Below, piece after piece: positions 58,541-64,000 of a stretch of DNA of 64,000 bases (positions are counted from its first letter, which is position 1; each line of letters opens with the position of its first letter). Origin of the DNA: Piezodorus guildinii (Eukaryota > Arthropoda > Insecta > Hemiptera > Pentatomidae); NCBI GenBank assembly GCA_023052935.1, contig CM041294.1:155435399-155499398 (forward strand), read 5' to 3'. Made by a program: the position numbers and the translations under genes. A model generated the notes under the pieces. The model was given only the letters and a program-made list of their open reading frames with translations, had not been told where the DNA came from and searched no databases.

Positions 58541-58734
58541 AATGTTTCGGAGTTACCTAGGTAGAGTCTAGGCTCTAAAGAGGTCGATAGCCATTAGTAA
58601 TGAACAATGGAATATCTAATAAATAAGTCTTTAATAGCATTTCACTTTTTATCTTTGGGAGTCCATTGCGTTCTGTTAATAAAAGATTTGGGCCACAGCT
58701 GAATGAATTAGTAATTAATTACATTGTTTGTTTG

Positions 58735-58915
58735 CTTATTCATTTAACGTCCATTTATGCTGCTGTGGCTAATCGGACGACCCATTGTAGCGAGTCCTAA
58801 ATTTTGCCTATCCAGATTTTATTAGGATAGGGATCTTTAACGAGCACCTGACATCGAGCAGTCCCGGGACCACCTTTTAACATCCCTTCTGAAGAACGGC
58901 ATAACTATTCATAAT
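58735..58915 (-). mobile_element. tRNA-derived SINE, body and tail only
   Basis: The reverse complement contains the body of the 17896 SINE (TCGTTAAAGATCCCTATCC and GGATAGGCAAAATTTAGG) and its tail. The head is missing. Confidence 0.7.
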
Positions 58916-58919
58916 CATA

Positions 58920-59352
58920 AGGGAATTCCCTACCTAATCATATTCGCCATGCCTCTTCCCTTCTCTCATTCAAATCCCATCTTTTCCACCACCTTCTAGG
59001 ATCCCAAAGAGACGCACACTAATGGTAAAATTGTTAATCCAACATCATACTTTTAACGAAGGACAGATTTTTTTATTTTATCAAAATCCTAGAGTTATGG
59101 ATTAATTCATTTATTTTATTTACTTGGAAATTGTTCAGCTCTATTATTTTATAACAATTTTTTCCATTTGTTTATATTCTATATATTTTGTATATATCTA
59201 TATAAATAGGTTTTATTTATTTTTTTTTTTGAACATTTATAAATAAAAATTTATTTTTTTGGTCTCTCGGCCAGACATGTATATATTGAAGTGTTTATTT
59301 AGTGTACTACATTATTATTCTTAAGGGACATGGTCCCAGAATAAAGTTATTT
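58920..59352 (+). mobile_element. CR1-like LINE 3' end
   Basis: AATCATATTCGCCATGCCTC and GACATGGTCCCAGAATAAAG, then an ATT tail; the same 3' UTR as 52467-53320. Almost no coding sequence. Confidence 0.65.
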
Positions 59353-59374
59353 TTATTATTATTAACTAAGGATT

Positions 59375-59455
59375 TTTTTCTCCCATTAAAAAATCCTAGG
59401 GCCCCCTGCAGGTTTGAACCCGGGACCTTGAGCATAGGAGGCTGTTATGCTAACC
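59375..59455 (-). mobile_element. tRNA-like SINE head
   Basis: The minus strand reads GATGGTTAGCATAACAGCC (A box), then CCCGGGTTCAAACCTGCAG (B box), then CCCTAGGATTTTTTAATGGG as in the 17896 SINE. It is probably truncated after about 80 bp. Confidence 0.7.
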
Positions 59456-59988
59456 ATCATTCCAAATGTTGCAGCTATATTCAACACCTGTAATACCCAG
59501 TTAAACTTAGTCTTAGCTTCTCCTAGTTTTCGCAGTCTGTTGAAGCCTAAACATGGTAACCTGTCCCCAGGTACAGTTGAGAGTCTCTCTCGGAAGTTAA
59601 TGATCTTTTTCATGATCGCAACACTCAAAGGGCGTCGACCGGTGTAGTAGGGCACATTTTTTGGCCAGTGTAGAATGTTCTTGAGGAATTTCAGCTGCTC
59701 AGTTTCTACTACTTCTAAGTAAGTACCTTTGACTCCATACCTCAGCAGCGTAGACGAAATCGAATCAAATAAGGTCATTTTAGTTTCCCAGTTATCACTA
59801 TTCCTTTTTCTGAGGATTTCTAATATCTTGGCAGTTGCCATAGAAGCCCTTTGAATAAAATGTTGGGAGGCCATTTGAAACTTTCCTGACGACGAAAAAT
59901 GCACTCCTAAGTACGTGTATGATTTAGTGTCTTCCAATTGAGAATTATGGCCATAAAGAGGTGAAACCAATATGCATAGTCCTGCCAT
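59456..59988 (-). pseudogene. LINE RT C-terminal fragment
   Basis: The minus-strand open frame reads YTYLGVHFSSSGKFQMASQH, KMTLFDSISSTLLRYGVKGT, EQLKFLKNILHWPKNVPYYT, as after the RT of Daphne/Kiri/L2-like LINEs; the RT core is absent. It is unbroken for about 180 codons, so it is relatively young. The frame continues by chance into the SINE head. Confidence 0.75.
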
Positions 59989-60009
59989 AAATACTGTTAC
60001 AAAGAAATA

Positions 60010-60275
60010 TATTCATATTTCTTCTTTTTCCTCGAATGCTTTTGTGCCGTTAAGCGTGGAGTTGCAGTCTCTATCCAGTGAGCCGACTGGTTTCTGTCCC
60101 TGGCAAGTCTTCTCATCTCCGGGATAGCACTTGTTCTTGCTGCTCCAAGTTTTCCAATATAGTCAGTATACATACATCAAGGTCTGCTATGAGGGGTCTT
60201 CCTTCCGGTCTAGCTTTCAAGTACTACCTTGTCTTTCGGGTGTCGTCCCTTCTGCTGACATGCCCATACCATCCC
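60010..60275 (-). pseudogene. RTE-type LINE C-terminal fragment
   Basis: The minus strand reads GWYGHVSRRDDTRK, LKARPEGRPLIADLD and further, the end of an RTE-type ORF, with stops after about 70 codons. Confidence 0.65.
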
Positions 60276-60299
60276 TTTAAATTAAATGTATGTTTATAT

Positions 60300-60700
60300 A
60301 GACTACAACAAAAAATAAATTACTCGAAATTCCCCCCTTTTGCTTTGACACTAGCATTTACACTTCATGGCCAGTCATTAATAGCAGCACGCAGCACTTT
60401 TTGAGAAAAGCGCTCAACTGCTTGGACCAGAGATTGCTTGAGGATTTCTAAGTAAGGGTGTGCTCTGTAGCATGCCATCCTCTTCATGGACCACAGCCGG
60501 TAACGTGGTGGGTTGAGATCAGGGCTTCCTGAGGGCCAATCCGAGCAAGAGATGAACGCTGGAATGTCCTTTTGCAGCGGCTGCTGAGTTGACCTGGTCT
60601 TGCGAGCTGGAGCGGAATCTTGCTGGGAAACCCAATGACTTTCAGCAAACAGGGTATTATTTAGAGGCTTGACGACATGTTCCAAAATATCGTTCTGATA
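60300..60700 (-). pseudogene. DD37D-type (maT-like) Tc1/mariner transposase remnant
   Basis: WVSQQDSAPARKTRSTQQPL and IPAFISCSDWPSGSPDLNPP, then SLVQAVERF and a final AAINDWP. The usual NPLDYRLW is NPPRYRLW here, so the Asp expected at the third catalytic position is Arg. The N-terminal half is missing. Confidence 0.75.
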
Positions 60701-60777
60701 GTTTTAAGCGTTTTTTTTTTTGTTGCAAAAAATGGAGCTTTGTGGTGCCATCGAAGCAAACCGAGCGAAAGAAAATA

Positions 60778-61676
60778 TTGGGTTGATGCAAAATTAATGC
60801 AGGTTTTTAGTAGGTATTGTAAATACGCCATATCTTTACTTTAACCATATATATTTAATCAAAATAATTTCCATCTGAATCAATGCACTTTTTCCAACGT
60901 TCAACAAGCTTTCTTATTCCACCAGAAAAAAAATCCGAATCCCTGGACTCAATGAAATCACGAAAAGAATTTTCAATGTCGTCCTGGTTTTGAAAATTTT
61001 TCTCCCTCAAAAAGTTGTCCAGATGCCTGAAAAAGTGGAAGTCTGTAGGAGAGAGGTCAGGTGAATAAGGCGGATGTTGCAGAACTTCGTAGCCCAACTC
61101 GTGCAGTCGTCGAAGCGTTGGTTGTGCAACGTGTGGTCTGGCGTTATCGTGGAGCAGGATCGGCCCCTTCCGATTCATCAATGCTGGGCAAAGACGTTGC
61201 AATTTTTGAGTTCCGAGTTCCGCCGCCATTTCTCGTGTGGTTTTGGTTGGGTCTTCTTCCACTTTTGACCTCAGCTGGTCGTTGTCCAGAGCAAGCTGAC
61301 GGCCCCGACCTTCCTTGTCTTCGAGGTCGAAATCTCCTCTGCGAAACTTCTGGAACCAACGCTGCACCGTGCACTCATTAATAGCCCCCTGACCCCACAC
61401 TTCATTAATATTACGAGCCGTTTGCGCAGCGCTGCGCCCTAATTTAAATTCGTAAAAATAAATTTGACGAAAATCGCACTTTGACATTTTCGATTCAAGA
61501 CCTTTGAACACACTGAACAAAACGATTTTACTAAACAAATTCATGGTGAAAGAGAGGGTATTAGATAAGGTTTGTTTTGGTATAATAATGATCAATGTTA
61601 GGATTAGCTTTGTTTACACAATTGGAATTAAGATATTGCAATAGAGGAAACCTGCATTAATTTTGCATCAACCCAA
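60778..61676 (-). mobile_element. Internally deleted mariner, copy 2, perfect ends and TA duplication
   Basis: 899 bp flanked by TA (60776-60777 and 61677-61678). The terminal inverted repeats are identical for 29 bp, beginning TTGGGTTGATGCAAAATTAA. It has the same internal deletion as 31440-32340. The ends and the ORF are intact, so this is the younger or better preserved copy. Hsmar1/cecropia-like by its protein. Confidence 0.92.
60855..61487 (-). CDS. Truncated mariner transposase, 210 aa, DNA-binding domain intact, catalytic core incomplete
   Basis: It starts at MSKCDFRQIYFYEF (ATG 61487), the usual mariner start; the frame also extends upstream to 61595. The N-terminal helix-turn-helix region is complete (GRSAAQTARNINEVWGQGAI, NECTVQRWFQKFRRGDFDLE). 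After TTREMAAELG the protein jumps to TQKLQRLCPALMNRKGPILL, skipping about 135 residues, including the first catalytic Asp. The second (LLHDNARPH) and third (PPYSPDLSPTDFHFF) catalytic Asp regions and the C-terminus (WKKCIDSDGNYFD) remain. It cannot cut DNA but could bind mariner ends. Confidence 0.85.
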   Translation of the reverse strand: MSKCDFRQIYFYEFKLGRSAAQTARNINEVWGQGAINECTVQRWFQKFRRGDFDLEDKEGRGRQLALDNDQLRSKVEEDPTKTTREMAAELGTQKLQRLCPALMNRKGPILLHDNARPHVAQPTLRRLHELGYEVLQHPPYSPDLSPTDFHFFRHLDNFLREKNFQNQDDIENSFRDFIESRDSDFFSGGIRKLVERWKKCIDSDGNYFD

Positions 61677-61759
61677 TAACAAACTAATTGGGATTATTAC
61701 CCATGAGCATTGTATAAGTAATCCTCAAGGATGTAAACAAATTTCAACTTTTGTAACAG

Positions 61760-62095
61760 TATTTATGGCAGAACTAGGTAGTTCTTAAACGGTATAACAA
61801 ATATTTATGGCAGAACTAGGTAGTTCTTAAACGGTATAACAAATATTTATGGCAGAACTAGGTAGTTCTTAAACGGTATAACAAATATTTATGGCAGAAC
61901 TAGGTAGTTCTTAAACGGTATAACAAATATTTATGGCAGAACTAGGTAGTTCTTAAACGGTATAACAAATATTTATGGCAGAACTAGGTAGTTCTTAAAC
62001 GGTATAACAAATATTTATGGCAGAACTAGGTAGTTCTTAAACGGTATAACAAATATTTATGGCAGAACTAGGTAGTTCTTAAACGGTATAACAAA
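61760..62095. repeat. Minisatellite: eight identical 42-bp units
   Basis: The period is exactly 42 from 61760. Each unit contains the short hairpin GAACTAGGTAGTTC (6-bp arms, 2-nt loop) and TATTTATGGCA. All eight units read the same, followed by a 6-base partial unit. Confidence 0.96.
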
Positions 62096-62520
62096 TATTT
62101 TCCACTATAGAAAATATGTCAATATTTTGATTCGAGCGACACCAACAGAGTATAAAACGTGTCATAAAAGCGCCAACTCTAAAAAAGTGTTATAATGTCA
62201 ATTCCAAACGCGACTTTTGGATTATTATCTTCAATAATAAAATAAACCTTTGTAATAATAAAAAAAAAAAAATACTCTCCCCCATCATTAAAATTTGAGG
62301 TATCACTTTTCGAGAAACGTAGAATCCGAAAAATATGTATGTCTGTTCCCCGCACGAGTTAACAAAAATGTTGTTAGTGCTATTTCTTAGAGAATTAAAT
62401 TCTCTACAAAAAAAAAAAAAAAAAATCTTTGAAATCGGCTGAGATATATCAGAGGGCATCTAACATTGTTTGTTGAAATATAAAACTATAAACGAGTTCA
62501 CATGTTAAAACGCTGCAAAT

Positions 62521-63709
62521 TATTACACAATGGTTTATTATTTCCAAATAACAATATTGGGGTATAACTGTCTATAAGGCTATTAATAGGCAATTAAGTA
62601 ATATGAAAAGCAATAATTCAAAGCATCGTATTATAACACTATCACTGGTTTCAAAACGCAATATCTAAGCTAGTTGTAAACCAAATTCAATGATTCATTT
62701 TCCATTTGGTCCAAACTTTTTTTGGAGAATAGCACTGGGATCTCCTGGAACCACTGGGATTTGCTATATACTTGTGAATAATAAAGTTTAGTTTGTCGTT
62801 ACCGAGTGTATATTGTAAATCATTAGTTCAAGATGTTTCTATTGATTTTCATTGTATTATTGACATGTAATACTTTTTTTTTCGTTTATCGCTCTTTACT
62901 GATTCTAAAACTTTATACACACTTTTCTCTATCTTCAAAAATAACTGAGTTATGAGCGTATTTATGTGAAAAATTTCAAGTTTCTTCTTTTATGTTTTCT
63001 CTTTTATAAAATTATTAAAAACAATAATGAATTTTTTTTCTATCTTTGAAAATAACGTAGTTAGAAGCGTATTTATAATCGGCTGCCATTCAAACTAACC
63101 AGCTGATATCAACGTCTAGGTGTTAGGATCATCGTTGAATGGACTAGTAGGTTTGTGGCGAATTTAAAAAAAAAAAAAATTGTCTAGTAGTTTCGGAGAA
63201 ATGCCGCAGCCGGCGGACGGGGGACAAACGGATTTTTTTTTTTATTCGTTATTCGGATTATACGCATCTTGAAACGTAAACCCTCAAATTATGAGCAGGG
63301 GTAATTTTTTTTTTTTTGCTCGATTAAAAAGGTTGATTATTGAAAATAATAAACCAAAAATTCCCAAAGGACAACAAACTTTTTTAAGTTAGGTGGACAA
63401 CAATTATTTTTAGACAACAAATTATAATAGCACATAGGTTTTTAATTTGTATGGGTTCAACTGGAAGCTAAAATGTTAAATTCGAAAATTGACTTAGGAA
63501 TAAACACTTGATACTAAATATTCATAATAATTTTGGTCAAATTTCATGATCATAGAAATAAAAAATTCGTTTTGAAATCGGTAGAGATGAACCATTATCC
63601 TTTGATTAATTTATTGCTTTCCATATTAGTTAATTGCCTGTAAATATCTATATAAACTGTTATACCCTAATATAGTTATTTGCAAATAATAAACAATTCT
63701 GTTATAATT
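62521..63709. mobile_element. Long-terminal-inverted-repeat element, about 1.19 kb, non-coding
   Basis: The left about 110 bp (ATTACACAATGGTTTATTAT, GGGGTATAACTGTCTATAAG) is the inverted, about 80%-similar match of the right end (CTGTTATACCCTAATATAGT, AATAATAAACAATTCTG). The interior has no ORF and carries low-complexity A and T runs. A single end of this family is at 46770-46912. It resembles a fold-back or MITE-type element. Confidence 0.55.
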
Positions 63710-64000
63710 TTAAAAAAATAATAGCGTTTTTAATAAAAATACTAATTTGCGTATAATAGAAATAAATAAATATCACTTTCAAAAATAAAATTTTATGTAT
63801 TTAATTTTTGTTTGAATAAAAGCTTGGGAAACAGAAAAGATGTTTTTATTCTACATAAAAATAGTAGAGTTAGTAAGGAAGCATGGTATCAAGTAGTTTA
63901 TCACCAGAAGAGCCATTTTCCGCGAAAAGATATAAAAGCAAGCGATATCGCTGGAGGTACATTGAAGTTGCTTATCGTCACAGAAATGAGATTAATTTGG
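63710..64000. other. AT-rich right edge, nothing recognised
   Basis: No ORF, repeat family or splice-supported exon was visible. Confidence 0.5.

Noticed and set aside
61760..62095. Possible CRISPR-like array
   Set aside because: Units are contiguous with no unique spacers and the DNA is eukaryotic; it is a minisatellite.

Overview
The window is repeat-rich, AT-rich animal DNA, almost certainly from an insect. The evidence is multi-exon genes with GT/AG introns, gustatory receptor (7tm_7) genes with the family's C-terminal TYLVMLIQF signature, and many arthropod-type transposons (R1, jockey, CR1-like, RTE, Penelope-like, mariner, tRNA-derived SINEs). The transposon mix would suit a hemipteran, but I cannot fix the species. 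I saw no tRNA, rRNA, CRISPR or bacterial-type operon.

The main content is a cluster of five gustatory receptor (Gr) loci, all on the minus strand, named here GrA (22488-14307), GrB (36221-28255), GrC (42118-37696), GrD (50188-49343) and GrE (58514-53700). A, B, C and E share one architecture: a first exon of about 310 codons, then exons of 69 and 90 bp, then a short last exon, with every intron in phase 0. GrA (377 aa) and GrE (385 aa) read intact. GrC is open but has a shifted C-terminus. GrB has two single-base frameshifts. GrD is a broken first exon only. A/B/D and C/E are two subfamilies. A and B lie in a tandem duplication of about 9 kb (13.83-23.15 kb against 27.70-36.85 kb), and C and E are a second duplicated pair. 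Introns range from about 0.15 to more than 4 kb and are filled with transposons that differ between the duplicates, so filled and empty sites can be compared directly.

Left flank (1-13.8 kb): a 5'-cut R1-clade LINE, mariner debris, a 434-bp MITE, the last coding exon of an unidentified coiled-coil-like gene (3479-3583), and about 6 kb of gene-free AT-rich DNA that may be its 3' UTR. Then come an RNase H-bearing LINE remnant and a young non-autonomous LTR element (about 10.78-13.27 kb). Between the A and B duplicates sits a near-complete but dead R1-type LINE (about 23.2-27.45 kb). Between GrC and GrE are a nested RTE-in-DNA-transposon structure (42.28-46.64 kb), jockey, CR1-like and R2-like fragments, SINEs, and GrD. 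Right flank (58.6-64 kb): LINE and SINE pieces, a DD37D-type transposase remnant, an 899-bp internally deleted mariner with perfect ends and an open reading frame, a 42-bp x 8 minisatellite, and a 1.2-kb long-inverted-repeat element.

Apart from the receptors and the terminal exon near 3.5 kb, nearly all coding potential is transposon-derived. The most unusual items are a perfect 53-bp-arm hairpin inside a target-site-flanked retroinsertion (20291-20571), the same internal deletion shared by two mariner copies, a Penelope-like element with a degenerate hammerhead-like motif, and a decayed non-transposon-like coding remnant kept in both copies of the A/B duplication.
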